A DNA stretch of 64,000 nt from Sessilibacter corallicola (GCF_021290925.1 NZ_JAJSLX010000004.1:186001-250000), one strand, 5' to 3'; positions 47,834-57,128 are shown, counted from the first letter of the stretch. Notes: a model not told the origin generated them from the sequence alone. Numbers and translations: made by a program.

Positions 47834-49453
47834 ATGAAAATACTTAAGCGGAAATTATTTAAACGTCTCGAAATTTGGTTACTGTTGTGTATCTCCGCAA
47901 CTTCAATGGTACAACTGTTGATGTTCGCCTACGCCAGCCAACATTTAGTCTCCGACGTTATTGAAGAGCGCACAGGAAAACAAGCATTGGCGCTTGCGCA
48001 ATCGATTGCCTCCGATTCCTACTTAATTTCGGCCATGGAAGTGGGAGAGTTTCCCTACGAGTTGGCCGAACGTTACGATAAGCTCCAACGCGATACCGAC
48101 ATCAGTTTTATTGTTATCGGTGATGTTAACCAAATTCGCATTTATCACCCCGAGCGCGATCGCATTGGTTTACCCATGCAAGGCGGCGACAGCATTAATG
48201 CGCTCCAGGGCCAATCGTATATTTCCAAAGCCGTTGGTTCGCTCGGGCCGTCGATTCGCGGCAAGGTTCCAATTATTAATGTCAGCGGCAAAATTGTCGG
48301 TTTGGTTTCTGTGGGCGTTTTGCAGGAATCCGTTGCTCAAGCTACCAGCCAACAAAAAGTATTGATTTTTTCGACGGGGTTTTTTCTTTTATTGCTGGCG
48401 GTTTTGTCGGCGTTGTGGATTGCGATGGGCGTTCGGAAAAAATTGTTTGGTCTTCAACCCGATGAAATCGGTCGATTGTACGTTGAACAAGAAGCCATTT
48501 TGAATACCGTGCGCACTGGCGTTGTTGCTTTAGATACCGACGGCAGTATCCGAAAAATTAATCATCGCGGCCGCGAAATTCTGTGTCAATCGATCAATCA
48601 AGACGTTACCTCACTGCAAGATATTCTACCCCAACACGCAAGCTTTTTATTGAGTGACACTAATCACGCAATCACCGGTTTTGAATTATTCGCTAATGAT
48701 CAATGGATCGTGTTGTCGCGCTTTCCGCTCCAAGTGCAGGGTCAAACCGACGGTTTATTATTGAGCATGCGCCCGGCTGATGAAATTGAATATTTAAGTC
48801 GCCAACTTGCTAAAGTACAAGCCTTTGCGGAATTACTTAGAGTGCAAACCCACGACTACTCAAATAAGCTCAATACCCTTGGTGCGCTTATACAAATTGG
48901 TAATTACGATAAAGCGCTGGATTTAATTGGCAACGAAAGCCGAGGTTTTCAGGATCAAATTCACGCACTGCTGCAAAAAATTGAATCTCCCGTTTTGGCC
49001 GCATTAGTGTTTGGCAAATATTTAAAAGCCCGAGAATTAACGATCAATCTTGAAATAAATCCTGACAGTGAGCTTGGCAATATTGAGGACAAACACAAGC
49101 TTGAACGTTTAGTGTCTATTTTAGGTAATTTAATAGACAATGCGATCGAAGCCGTGCAACGCTCAAAAAATCCCGCCGGAACGGTTCGAGTTACATTGGA
49201 AGAGGTGGGTAACAGTTTGTTGTTTGATGTCGAAGACAGCGGCAGTGGTGTTGACCAAGCGCATTTGGATAAAATATTCAGGCCCACATTCAGTTCTAAA
49301 CGCGGGGCACAACACGGCGTGGGTATGTATTTAGTGAATACGTATCTTAAAGCTTGTAATGGCAGTTTAGAGTACGGTGATTCGGATTTAGGCGGCGCTC
49401 GCTTCACCATTTATATTCCAAAAAATTCAGAGGTTTATACCGAAGATTCATGA
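47834..49453 (+). CDS. DcuS/CitA-type sensor histidine kinase
   Basis: From ATG 47834 the protein has 539 residues. It has a first transmembrane helix (IWLLLCISATSMVQLLMFAY), a periplasmic sensor domain of the CitA/DcuS type, a second helix (VLIFSTGFFLLLLAVLSALW), a cytoplasmic PAS domain, then the phospho-acceptor His in RVQTHDYSNKLNTLGALIQ and an HATPase domain (NLIDNAIEAV, VEDSGSGV, GVGMYLVNTYL). It senses a carboxylate and presumably controls the tct genes. No good ribosome site is visible. Overlaps the response regulator by 4 nt. Confidence 0.9.
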   Translation: MKILKRKLFKRLEIWLLLCISATSMVQLLMFAYASQHLVSDVIEERTGKQALALAQSIASDSYLISAMEVGEFPYELAERYDKLQRDTDISFIVIGDVNQIRIYHPERDRIGLPMQGGDSINALQGQSYISKAVGSLGPSIRGKVPIINVSGKIVGLVSVGVLQESVAQATSQQKVLIFSTGFFLLLLAVLSALWIAMGVRKKLFGLQPDEIGRLYVEQEAILNTVRTGVVALDTDGSIRKINHRGREILCQSINQDVTSLQDILPQHASFLLSDTNHAITGFELFANDQWIVLSRFPLQVQGQTDGLLLSMRPADEIEYLSRQLAKVQAFAELLRVQTHDYSNKLNTLGALIQIGNYDKALDLIGNESRGFQDQIHALLQKIESPVLAALVFGKYLKARELTINLEINPDSELGNIEDKHKLERLVSILGNLIDNAIEAVQRSKNPAGTVRVTLEEVGNSLLFDVEDSGSGVDQAHLDKIFRPTFSSKRGAQHGVGMYLVNTYLKACNGSLEYGDSDLGGARFTIYIPKNSEVYTEDS

Positions 49454-50148
49454 ACTATTCCTGCATAATTATTGAAGACCAACCCGATGTTGCGCAATTT
49501 TTAGCGCAGTATTTAATCGCCAGTGGTCGCTACAGCATTATGGGCATGGCTCATGATATGGATACCGGCCGCTCGTTATTAGCCAGCGTTGAGCCCGATT
49601 TAATTTTATTGGACGTTTATTTTCCCAATGGCAACGGTTTGGATTTATTGTCTGAGTTGCGCACCAAAAGCATTAAAAGTGACATTATGCTGCTGACCGC
49701 CGCGCGCGAAGTGCATATTTTAGAGCGTGCCATGCAACTGGGAATCTGCGATTTTTTGGTAAAACCCATTTTGATTCCACGCCTAGAGCAGGCGTTGTCT
49801 AATTTCGAATCTCGGCAACAACAATTGGCCGATGTTTCTGAACTTACCCAATCAGTGGTTGATACCGTATTAAAGCCCACATCTGCAGGTTCTGGCACGA
49901 AAGGGACGCCGCGTTTGCCTAAGGGCGTTGATTCTTTAACGTTAGAGAAAATACGCACTGTGTTTCGCTCGGATAATCAACAAAGCTTAACCGCGCAAAA
50001 AGTGGGTGACGTGGTTGGTGTGAGTCGCTCAACGGCGCGTCGTTATTTAGAATTTTTGTTGGAATCGGGCGAGCTGTGTGTTGATCACACTTACGGAACC
50101 ATCGGGCGGCCAGAGCGGTGTTATCGTTTGGGAAAAACGGACGAGTAA
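49450..50148 (+). CDS. CitB/DcuR-type response regulator
   Basis: A 232-residue regulator with a receiver domain (phospho-acceptor Asp in LILLDVYFPNGNG near residue 55, Lys in FLVKPI near 109) and a C-terminal winged helix (LTAQKVGDVVGVSRSTARRYLEFL). This architecture belongs to the CitB/DpiA/DcuR group that activates carboxylate uptake and metabolism. Coupled to the kinase by an ATGA overlap. After its stop the sequence repeats its last codons in degenerate form (50127-50215). Confidence 0.9.
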   Translation: MNYSCIIIEDQPDVAQFLAQYLIASGRYSIMGMAHDMDTGRSLLASVEPDLILLDVYFPNGNGLDLLSELRTKSIKSDIMLLTAAREVHILERAMQLGICDFLVKPILIPRLEQALSNFESRQQQLADVSELTQSVVDTVLKPTSAGSGTKGTPRLPKGVDSLTLEKIRTVFRSDNQQSLTAQKVGDVVGVSRSTARRYLEFLLESGELCVDHTYGTIGRPERCYRLGKTDE

Positions 50149-50251
50149 AAACGTTTAGAAAAATACGACTAGGAAAAGACGATTGGGAAAAAGTGTTTAA
50201 GAGAAGAGCCGTTGTTTGAGCCTCACTAAAGCAAAGTGTCACTACAGCGAT

Positions 50252-50286
50252 AAAAAAAGGCAAGCCCTCGGGCCGGAAGGCTTGCC
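50252..50286 (-). terminator. Terminator of hupE
   Basis: On the minus strand GGCAAGCC and GGCTTGCC pair around a 12-nt loop, followed by seven T. Confidence 0.88.
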
Positions 50287-50297
50287 TGAAAAGAATA

Positions 50298-50894
50298 TCA
50301 ACCAGAAATAACACTAACACTTATCAAACCAATTCCCGTCAAAGACACCAAGGTGCCAATGAGTTTGGGTGTGCCGGGCATTTGCTTGGTGAGCCAGTTG
50401 CCTGTAACTAACCCAGCCATTTGCAATAAGCCGCTCGATAACATCAACCCGATCGCGAAAGGAACCGGCGTGGCGCCAAACGCTTCGGTGTGGGCAACAC
50501 CGTGGAATAACAAGAAAACAGCGACGAACGCGGCCACTGCGGTCTTTGGTACCAACCCTTTGCCAATAAAGTTCATTTGGCTAGAGATCAGAACACCTAC
50601 AAGAATCAACGCAAGCGCGATTCCAGTGTCAGCTATACTCACCCATTCAAAAGCAGTGCCAATTAACATTCCACACATTAATACCACCGGGGTGAGCGCC
50701 AGTAGGGTTTTCTGAGTTGTTTTGGTTAGGCACGCGGCCCAAACGCCGATGGCGATCATGGAAATTAAGTGATCAAAGCCCGTAAATACATGAAGTAACC
50801 CTGCCGTAAAGCCCGTGGTTTCTCCGGTATGAGCAAACGTGGAAGGCGAAATCAAAGCTAACGTCAGTAAGCCAAAGAAAGATATGCGTGACAT
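50298..50894 (-). CDS. hupE: HupE/UreJ family nickel permease
   Basis: A 198-residue membrane protein with a signal peptide (cleavage after STFA, giving HTGE with a possible N-terminal His metal ligand) and about six helices. Metal motifs typical of HupE are GFDHLISMIAIG near residue 39 and FHGVAHTEAFG near 129. Family members bring nickel (or cobalt) into the cell for hydrogenase or urease. Divergent from the H2-sensor genes, which need nickel. Confidence 0.9.
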   Translation of the reverse strand: MSRISFFGLLTLALISPSTFAHTGETTGFTAGLLHVFTGFDHLISMIAIGVWAACLTKTTQKTLLALTPVVLMCGMLIGTAFEWVSIADTGIALALILVGVLISSQMNFIGKGLVPKTAVAAFVAVFLLFHGVAHTEAFGATPVPFAIGLMLSSGLLQMAGLVTGNWLTKQMPGTPKLIGTLVSLTGIGLISVSVISG

Positions 50895-51108
50895 GATAGT
50901 CCTCGTTAATAGGTGTCGCGTTGTTATTCAAGAAGACTCAGGCGACAGCAAGTTGAATGCCACGGAACCGTTAGGTTTTGTATAGAATGTGGAGACCGCG
51001 TGATCATTAGGGCACAGCTTATGCCTTATCAAAAACCAGCTTATGCAACACCGCCTTGGCAGCGCACGGCTGGAAAGTCATTAATCAATTTGGTTAACCT
51101 GTGGCTAA

Positions 51109-51152
51109 GCCGAACCCGTGGTGACGGTAGGCCAAGCCCGTAGTGACGGTAG
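51109..51152. repeat. Two 22-bp tandem near-repeats upstream of hupT
   Basis: Bases 51109-51130 and 51131-51152 (GCC-A/G-rich units ending GTGACGGTAG) match at 19 of 22 positions, in the hupE-hupT divergent gap. Confidence 0.65.
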
Positions 51153-51227
51153 AATGAGCGTTAATAAGAACTCACAGCAGGTCTTAAAAGTGATGCCTAA
51201 CTTTTCAAAATCGGTAAGATACTTTGC

Positions 51228-52598
51228 ATGTCAGATCTTTTTGAGCACAACAATATGATCGATGAAGACCCCCAATCCGTGGGTGGCAACTTGCTAACCG
51301 ATGAGAACGCCTGGCTCAGCGTCATTCAAAAAATGGACGAAGCCTACTCCGACTTGGTTGATTACCAAGTTCAAATGGAAGAGCAAAACGCCAAGCTTGA
51401 AGAAGCGCAGAATTTTTTCGACAGCGTTCAGTCGGCCATGAGCGATGTACTCATTGCCTGTGATCACGAAGGCAAAATTCAGCAGGTGAATCGCGCCTGT
51501 GAAGAGCTTACTGGCTGTCAATCAGAAAGCCTAATTGGTCAGTTTCTGGTTAACCTATGTCCACAAGAAAGTCGTGACATTTTATTGGATTGCTTACGTC
51601 GCGTGCGCAGATCACCCGTACGCGATCAAGCCATCACCCTCAATGGTATTAACGGCGCTGTGCCGTTAGCGCTGAATTGCTCGCCGCGATTCAATCCCCG
51701 TGGCCGTTTGGTCGGTATTGTGATTGCCGGGCGTCCGCTCGGGGAATTGCAAAAAGCCTTCAACGAACTAAACGCTGCCCACGCCGAGCTTAAATTAGCC
51801 CAAGAACGCTTGGTTCAAAGCGAGAAAATGGCGTCCCTCGGACGCTTGGTGGCCGGCGTTGCTCACGAACTCAATAACCCCATCAGTTTTGTTTACGGCA
51901 ACATGCACGCTTTGCGACGCTACACCACGCGTTTGGTGGAATACTTTAACGCCGTGCAATCCGGCGCCAGCCGTGAACAGCTCCAGCAGTTGCGCAATGA
52001 AATGCGGCTCAACAAAGCCATTGCCGATTTGGATTCTTTAGTAGAAGGAACGCTCGAAGGTGCCGACCGAGTGCGGGAAATCGTCAACGATTTAAAACAG
52101 TTTTCATCAACCCAGCGCAGTGAAAAGTTACCTTTCGATTTGGTACACGTTGCGCAATCGGCATTGCACTGGATTTTAAAAGAAAGCCCCGAAGTAGACG
52201 TTAAAAAAGAACTGCCAGAACATTTGTGCGGCGAAGGTCACTCCGGGCAAATTCACCAAGTGGTTGTAAATCTTATTCAAAATGCCGTCGATGCGATCAA
52301 AGGACAACCAAATCCGATACTTTCTATTCGTGCCGGTAAAAAAGACGTAGACGGCAAAGAGACACTTTGGCTAGAAATTGAAGATAACGGCCCGGGCATT
52401 GCTGATGCAGATTTACCGCATTTATTCGATCCATTTTTTACCACCAAACCGCCGGGCAAAGGAACCGGTTTAGGGTTGTCGATTAGCTACGGTATTGTCG
52501 CCGAACACGGCGGAGAATTATCGATAAAAAATCGCCCCTTAGGTGGAGCAACAGCGTTATTGTTGTTGCCAAAATGCCCGTCAAATGAAGACGGTTAA
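51228..52598 (+). CDS. hupT: HupT-like PAS sensor histidine kinase
   Basis: A 456-residue soluble kinase. It has an N-terminal coiled coil (VDYQVQMEEQNAKLEEAQNF), a PAS domain (DVLIACDHEGKIQQVNRACE), then the acceptor His in VAGVAHELNNPISFVYGN near residue 215, and an HATPase domain (NLIQNAVDAI, DNGPGIADADL, GTGLGLSISYG). No transmembrane segment, as expected for HupT/HoxJ, which takes its signal from the cytoplasmic H2-sensing hydrogenase encoded next. The usual partner HupR is not in the window. Confidence 0.87.
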   Translation: MSDLFEHNNMIDEDPQSVGGNLLTDENAWLSVIQKMDEAYSDLVDYQVQMEEQNAKLEEAQNFFDSVQSAMSDVLIACDHEGKIQQVNRACEELTGCQSESLIGQFLVNLCPQESRDILLDCLRRVRRSPVRDQAITLNGINGAVPLALNCSPRFNPRGRLVGIVIAGRPLGELQKAFNELNAAHAELKLAQERLVQSEKMASLGRLVAGVAHELNNPISFVYGNMHALRRYTTRLVEYFNAVQSGASREQLQQLRNEMRLNKAIADLDSLVEGTLEGADRVREIVNDLKQFSSTQRSEKLPFDLVHVAQSALHWILKESPEVDVKKELPEHLCGEGHSGQIHQVVVNLIQNAVDAIKGQPNPILSIRAGKKDVDGKETLWLEIEDNGPGIADADLPHLFDPFFTTKPPGKGTGLGLSISYGIVAEHGGELSIKNRPLGGATALLLLPKCPSNEDG

Positions 52599-52650
52599 TC
52601 GAGCAAATCAACGTTTATTTTAAAGCTTTAATAAAGTATAGGTTGCTTAA

Positions 52651-53649
52651 ATGGCAAATTTATTGTGGTTACAATCTGGCGGTTGCGGCGGCTGTACCAT
52701 GTCGCTGCTCAATGCAGAAAACCCAGATTTAATGTCCACATTAAAAAACGCAGGCATTAACCTGTTGTGGCATCCGTCGCTGAGCGAAGAAACGGGCGCA
52801 GAAGTACGAGACATTCTAGAAAAAATTATCGACGGCACGCTCACCTTAGACATTTTATGCGTCGAAGGCGCTTTATTGCGCGGTCCACACGGCACGGGGC
52901 GCTATCATATTTTTGGTGGCACTGGCATTCCCATGATTGATTGGGTCGAGCAGTTATCCAAAAAAGCCAACTACACATTGGCCATTGGCAGTTGCGCCGC
53001 CTTCGGTGGTGTTACAACGGCAAGCGACAATATTACTGACGCAACCGGATTACAATTTGAAGGTGAACTGCGCGGCGGATTATTGGGCAGTGAATTTACC
53101 AGCCAAAAAGCCATGCCCGTGATTAATGTTGCCGGTTGCCCAGTGCATCCCGATTGGGTAACCGAAACGTTAATGTCGCTTGTGATTGATAATCCCTCGG
53201 AAGAAGATTTTGACGAGTTTACCCGTCCAAGGCTTTATACCGATCAACTGGTGCATCACGGTTGTACGCGCAACGAATACTACGAATACAAAGCCAGCGC
53301 TGAACAACCCGGCGAACTTGGCTGCATGATGGAACACATGGGTTGTTTAGGTACGCAAGCGCACGCCGATTGCAACACGCGATTATGGAACGGGCAGGGC
53401 AGTTGTACGCGCGCCGGTTACGCCTGCATTAATTGCACAGCCCCAGAGTTTGAAGAGCCACGCCATTCATTTACCGAAACCCCTAAAATTGCAGGCATTC
53501 CCGTTGGCTTGCCAACCGATATGCCGAAAGCGTGGTTTGTTGCGCTGGCGTCGTTATCAAAAGCCGCAACCCCCGAGCGCTTAAAACACAACGCTCGATC
53601 CGAACAATTAATTTACCCGCCTACCTTGCACAAGAAGAATAAATCATGA
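52651..53649 (+). CDS. hupU: Regulatory [NiFe] hydrogenase small subunit (HupU/HoxB)
   Basis: A 332-residue iron-sulfur subunit lacking the Tat signal peptide of uptake hydrogenases, so it stays in the cytoplasm. Cluster ligands are visible: WLQSGGCGGCTMSLL at the N-terminus (proximal cluster), SCAAFGGV, NVAGCPVHPDW, then HHGCTRNEYYEY, GCMMEHMGCLG and a GSCTRAGYACINC segment for the distal and medial clusters. With HupV it forms an H2 sensor. Overlaps hupV by 4 nt. Confidence 0.93.
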   Translation: MANLLWLQSGGCGGCTMSLLNAENPDLMSTLKNAGINLLWHPSLSEETGAEVRDILEKIIDGTLTLDILCVEGALLRGPHGTGRYHIFGGTGIPMIDWVEQLSKKANYTLAIGSCAAFGGVTTASDNITDATGLQFEGELRGGLLGSEFTSQKAMPVINVAGCPVHPDWVTETLMSLVIDNPSEEDFDEFTRPRLYTDQLVHHGCTRNEYYEYKASAEQPGELGCMMEHMGCLGTQAHADCNTRLWNGQGSCTRAGYACINCTAPEFEEPRHSFTETPKIAGIPVGLPTDMPKAWFVALASLSKAATPERLKHNARSEQLIYPPTLHKKNKS

Positions 53650-55112
53650 GTCGATTGTTAGTAGGGCCGTTTAACCGAGTTGAAGGTGACTTGGATATTG
53701 CCCTTGAAGTAGAAAATAATCGTGTTACCAGCGCTAAAGTCAATTCCACACTGTACCGTGGCTTTGAACAAATTCTTATTGGCAAGCGCGCAATCGATGC
53801 CTTGGTGTACACACCGAGAATTTGCGGCATTTGTTCTATCAGTCAATCCATTGCCTGCGCTCGTGCACTCGCCGATTTAAGTAACATTGCCATCACCGCA
53901 AACGGCGAACGCAGCCACAATTTATTATTGGCCAATGAATCTTTAACGGATTTATTAACTCATTTTTATTTATTTTTTATGCCGGACTTTGCCCGCGATA
54001 TTTATCGAGAAAAATCGTGGTATGACGCTACAAAAAAACGATTTAAAGCCGTGGAAGGTGAAGCCACCAAAACCGTACTGCCTGCGCGCGCAAAATTTTT
54101 ACACGTCATGGGCGTGATGGCCGGTCGTTGGCCGCACACATTATGCATTCAACCCGGCGGCAGCAGCAAAGCTATTTCTCGACACGAACGATTGCGATTA
54201 CTGGCAACCCTCGCCGATTTTCGATCTTTTTTAGAAAATACCTTATTTGGTGATAATCTCGATAACATCAACGCGATTCAATCTATTTCTGATTTCGAGC
54301 ACTGGATAAATCAAGAAGATTACACCCAAAGCGATTTACGCTGGTTTATGCATTTATCTCGTGATTTAGAATTATCTACGTTTGGGCGCACCGATTCGCA
54401 ATTATTAAGCTACGGCAATTTTACCGAAGACAAAGCATCTTTAATAAAACGCGGTATTTGGACACCCGCCAACGGATTGCAAAACCTTCCGTTAGATAAA
54501 ATAACCGAAGACATCAGTCATTCTTGGATGGACGGCGACGCCAAAAAAGCCCTTCATCCCACCGTAGGAGCAACCGACGTATCATTGCAGTCGAGCGAAA
54601 AACCAGACGCCTACAGTTGGTGTAAAGCGCCACGCCTAGACGGAGACGTTTTTGAAACCGGCGCACTTGCCCGTGCCGTAATTAGCGGAAACCCTTTATT
54701 TAATGAATTAATACATTCACAAGGCGCAAACGTAAATACCCGCGTAATTGCACGTTTATTGGAATTGGCGAAAATTGTTCCTGAAATGCAACGCTGGGCA
54801 ACCGAGCTAGACATCACCGAACCCTACTGCAACAACAAGCCAATGCTCGCCGACGGCCAAGGCGTTGGCCTAACCGAAGCCGCGCGCGGATCACTCGGCC
54901 ACTGGATTGAAGTAAAAGACAATCACATTTCCCGCTACCAAATTATCGCCCCAACCACCTGGAATTTCTCACCCAGAGACATCGACAACAAACCCGGTGC
55001 CCTAGAAAAATCCCTAGAAGGCGCACCCGTGCAAAATGGAGAAAAAGATCCAGTCTCTGTACAACATATCGTACGAAGTTTTGACCCTTGTATGGTGTGC
55101 ACCGTTCATTAA
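53646..55112 (+). CDS. hupV: Regulatory [NiFe] hydrogenase large subunit (HupV/HoxC)
   Basis: A 488-residue catalytic-type subunit. Nickel ligands lie in RICGICSISQS near residue 59 and DPCMVCTVH at the very C-terminus. It stops at that His, with no peptide for endoprotease removal, and the position after the N-terminal motif is Gln where uptake enzymes have His. Both are features of group 2b H2 sensors. No structural hydrogenase or maturation genes are in the window, so these must lie elsewhere or be absent. Confidence 0.93.
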   Translation: MSRLLVGPFNRVEGDLDIALEVENNRVTSAKVNSTLYRGFEQILIGKRAIDALVYTPRICGICSISQSIACARALADLSNIAITANGERSHNLLLANESLTDLLTHFYLFFMPDFARDIYREKSWYDATKKRFKAVEGEATKTVLPARAKFLHVMGVMAGRWPHTLCIQPGGSSKAISRHERLRLLATLADFRSFLENTLFGDNLDNINAIQSISDFEHWINQEDYTQSDLRWFMHLSRDLELSTFGRTDSQLLSYGNFTEDKASLIKRGIWTPANGLQNLPLDKITEDISHSWMDGDAKKALHPTVGATDVSLQSSEKPDAYSWCKAPRLDGDVFETGALARAVISGNPLFNELIHSQGANVNTRVIARLLELAKIVPEMQRWATELDITEPYCNNKPMLADGQGVGLTEAARGSLGHWIEVKDNHISRYQIIAPTTWNFSPRDIDNKPGALEKSLEGAPVQNGEKDPVSVQHIVRSFDPCMVCTVH

Positions 55113-55521
55113 GTAAAAATTATTTCTTGTTTTTAATGCAGTGTTTAAGGTTAACTAAATGCTGCGTTAAGTTTCAGTTGATGTCCTTTTAAAGATTTTT
55201 TTCTAAAAATACCTTTAAAAATTGATTGGCATAAAAGATTTAATCTAGCTTATGTTATATGAGTTGGTTTATATACCGAAAATGTACCTAAATAAACCAA
55301 TGATATAATTTCATTATATTTTTTTGGAATGATTTTCTAGAAATTTAATGTTGAAAATGAGTTTGGTGCCAAAATTTATTCAGTGTTGACGTAGTTAAAT
55401 TTTATAGATAGCGTTGTAGGGAATGTTTTATAAGATTGCATTATTCAGACGACTAATTTAATGGTGTGCGTTGTATGTTTGCCAAACGGTTAGCTATTCA
55501 AAATAGTCAAGGAGGAATTGA
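55113..55521. other. AT-rich gap marking the start of the accessory region
   Basis: About 410 bases without a supported gene; GC falls sharply here compared with hupV. A GGAGG ribosome site at its right end belongs to brnT. Confidence 0.4.
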
Positions 55522-55806
55522 ATGAAGTTTGAATGGGATGAAAATAAAAATTCCAAGAACATGCGGAAGCACGGAATAGATTTTAATGATGCGATCTCAA
55601 TATTTGATGATGATAATCGGATTGAAGCAGTAGATAATAGAAATGATTACGGTGAAGAGAGGCTTCAAGTAATAGGTGAGGCAATGCCAGGAGTATTGAT
55701 GGTTGCTTATACATGGAGGCATAATCATACTACTCGTCGTATTATATCAGCGAGAACCGCTAGTGCGAAAGAGCGGGCATTGTACAATAGCATGAAAGGG
55801 TTATAG
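55522..55806 (+). CDS. brnT: BrnT family toxin
   Basis: A 94-residue protein with the BrnT pattern: FEWDENKNSKNMRKHGIDF at the N-terminus, then an acidic loop, RLQVIGEAMPGVLMVAYTWR and the RRIISARTASAKERALYN signature. BrnT is an RNase-fold toxin that blocks translation, normally controlled by the DNA-binding antitoxin BrnA encoded next. Strong ribosome site (AAGGAGG). Confidence 0.93.
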   Translation: MKFEWDENKNSKNMRKHGIDFNDAISIFDDDNRIEAVDNRNDYGEERLQVIGEAMPGVLMVAYTWRHNHTTRRIISARTASAKERALYNSMKGL

Positions 55807-55815
55807 GAAATCTAT

Positions 55816-56001
55816 ATGAGCCAAGAAATAAGAGTAGAACGAAAAAAGGGTGAGCCAACTAATGGTAAATCTGATTTGGAACGTTTAAAGAATATGACGG
55901 AAGAAGAAATTGAAAATAATGCGAAAGATGACGAAGATCTTCCTCTTCAATCAGATGAAGATCTGAAACGTTTTAAAAGGGTCGCGCCTAAAAAGGATTA
56001 A
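55816..56001 (+). CDS. Short BrnA-like protein without DNA-binding half
   Basis: A 61-residue protein nine nt after brnT. It has the N-terminal half of BrnA (SDLERLKNMTEEEIENNAKD, then DEDLKRF), which contacts the toxin, but stops at APKKD, before the ribbon-helix-helix segment (usually S-I-R-L-D then WFK). It is either a shortened antitoxin that can no longer bind the operator or the remains of one. Confidence 0.8.
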   Translation: MSQEIRVERKKGEPTNGKSDLERLKNMTEEEIENNAKDDEDLPLQSDEDLKRFKRVAPKKD

Positions 56002-56004
56002 AAT

Positions 56005-56172
56005 ATGTCTGAAAATATTGCTGTCAATCATAAAAAAGGTCAGAAACATTCTGGAAAATCCAACTGGGATAAATTAATTCATAGGCTGTCTCCTGTAATC
56101 GACGAAGATAATCCAGAATTGGCTTCAAATCCTGAAATTAAATTTTCTAAACCTGAAAAGAGAAAAAGCTAA
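56005..56172 (+). CDS. Second short BrnA-like protein (55 residues)
   Basis: ATG 56005 opens a 55-codon frame three nt after the first BrnA-like gene. NHKKGQKHSGKSNWDKL parallels ERKKGEPTNGKSDLERL of its neighbour, followed by an acidic stretch (VIDEDNPELASNPE) and a basic end (KPEKRKS). It too lacks the ribbon-helix-helix. Likely a diverged duplicate. Confidence 0.65.
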   Translation: MSENIAVNHKKGQKHSGKSNWDKLIHRLSPVIDEDNPELASNPEIKFSKPEKRKS

Positions 56173-56464
56173 TCAGTAACAAAAGGGTAATAAAATGAGG
56201 TTAGAGCACTAAATAGTGCTGGTTTGTAATGTTTAGGATTAAAAACTACTGAAAACATCATTGAGAGAATAAGCACGCTTGTTGAGGGTAACGATAAGCA
56301 CATCTATCCAACGAGGCGATGTTGATAGATATCATAATTGAATTTTTTAAATAAATATAAAGATAAGTTTGAACTGAAAAGTAGCTGGATAGTTCGAGCT
56401 AAGATTCAGAAAGGTCCATGACAGAAAGCTTAAAATTCAACATCACCAAAACTTACTAAAAGCT

Positions 56465-56717
56465 AAAGTGTAGCTTAATCGAAATGGTATGCGGATTCTT
56501 TGGTTGCTGGACTGAAGTGAAAGACATTCACATTTCCCGCTACTAAATCATTGCCCCAGCCATCCGGGTATTTTCGCCCAGAGATATCAACAACAAATCC
56601 GGCGTCCTAAAAAAATCCCTAGATAGTACACCTGTGCAACACAGAGAAAAAGACTCCGTTTCTTTTCGGTATACCGTACGAAGTTCTGATTCTAGTATGG
56701 TTTGTGTCGCCCCCTAA
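56465..56717 (+). pseudogene. Decayed copy of the 3' end of hupV
   Basis: About 250 bp align with the last part of hupV (about 54860-55112), roughly 70 percent identical by eye, and similarity continues some 60 bp past the stop. Recognisable pieces are EVKD.HISRY, then a stop codon, IIAP, FSPRDI and VRSSDSSMVC; the nickel ligand motif DPCMVC has become DSSMVC. The rest of the large subunit is absent. 56173-56464 and 56718-57128 contain nothing else that I can support. Confidence 0.8.
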
Positions 56718-57128
56718 TTAAAAAATCATTTTTCAATTTTAACGCGGTATATAAGGACTGATCAGGTACTGCAATAAATGCTAGTTGACAATTTCGATAA
56801 AATTATATTTTTAAATGTCTTTTTGATGAGGTTTGTGTCAAAAATTAATTTTTGCATTGGGCAGGTTTTTAAATTATAAAAGTTCGAATGAAGCTGATAT
56901 TGTAATCTGTGGAGAGATTTTGTAGTAGGTTTTCCTACTCTCATCTGAGAAGTTATTTTTACATATTAGAAGCTTTAGGATATTGACGTGGCTAAGGTTA
57001 TCGATGTAGCGTTGCCAAAAATCTGTTGTAAAGTAGATTGTTGCGCTAATGGCAGTAGATTTGGGTGTATAGGTCGTGGTGATTCAAAGAAATGCATTAT
57101 TGGTATATATTAAATTGTTAAGGTTTAC

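Noticed and set aside
50913-51143. 76-codon frame in the hupE-hupT gap
   Set aside because: Spans the 22-bp tandem repeat and has no family-like sequence; treated as regulatory spacer.
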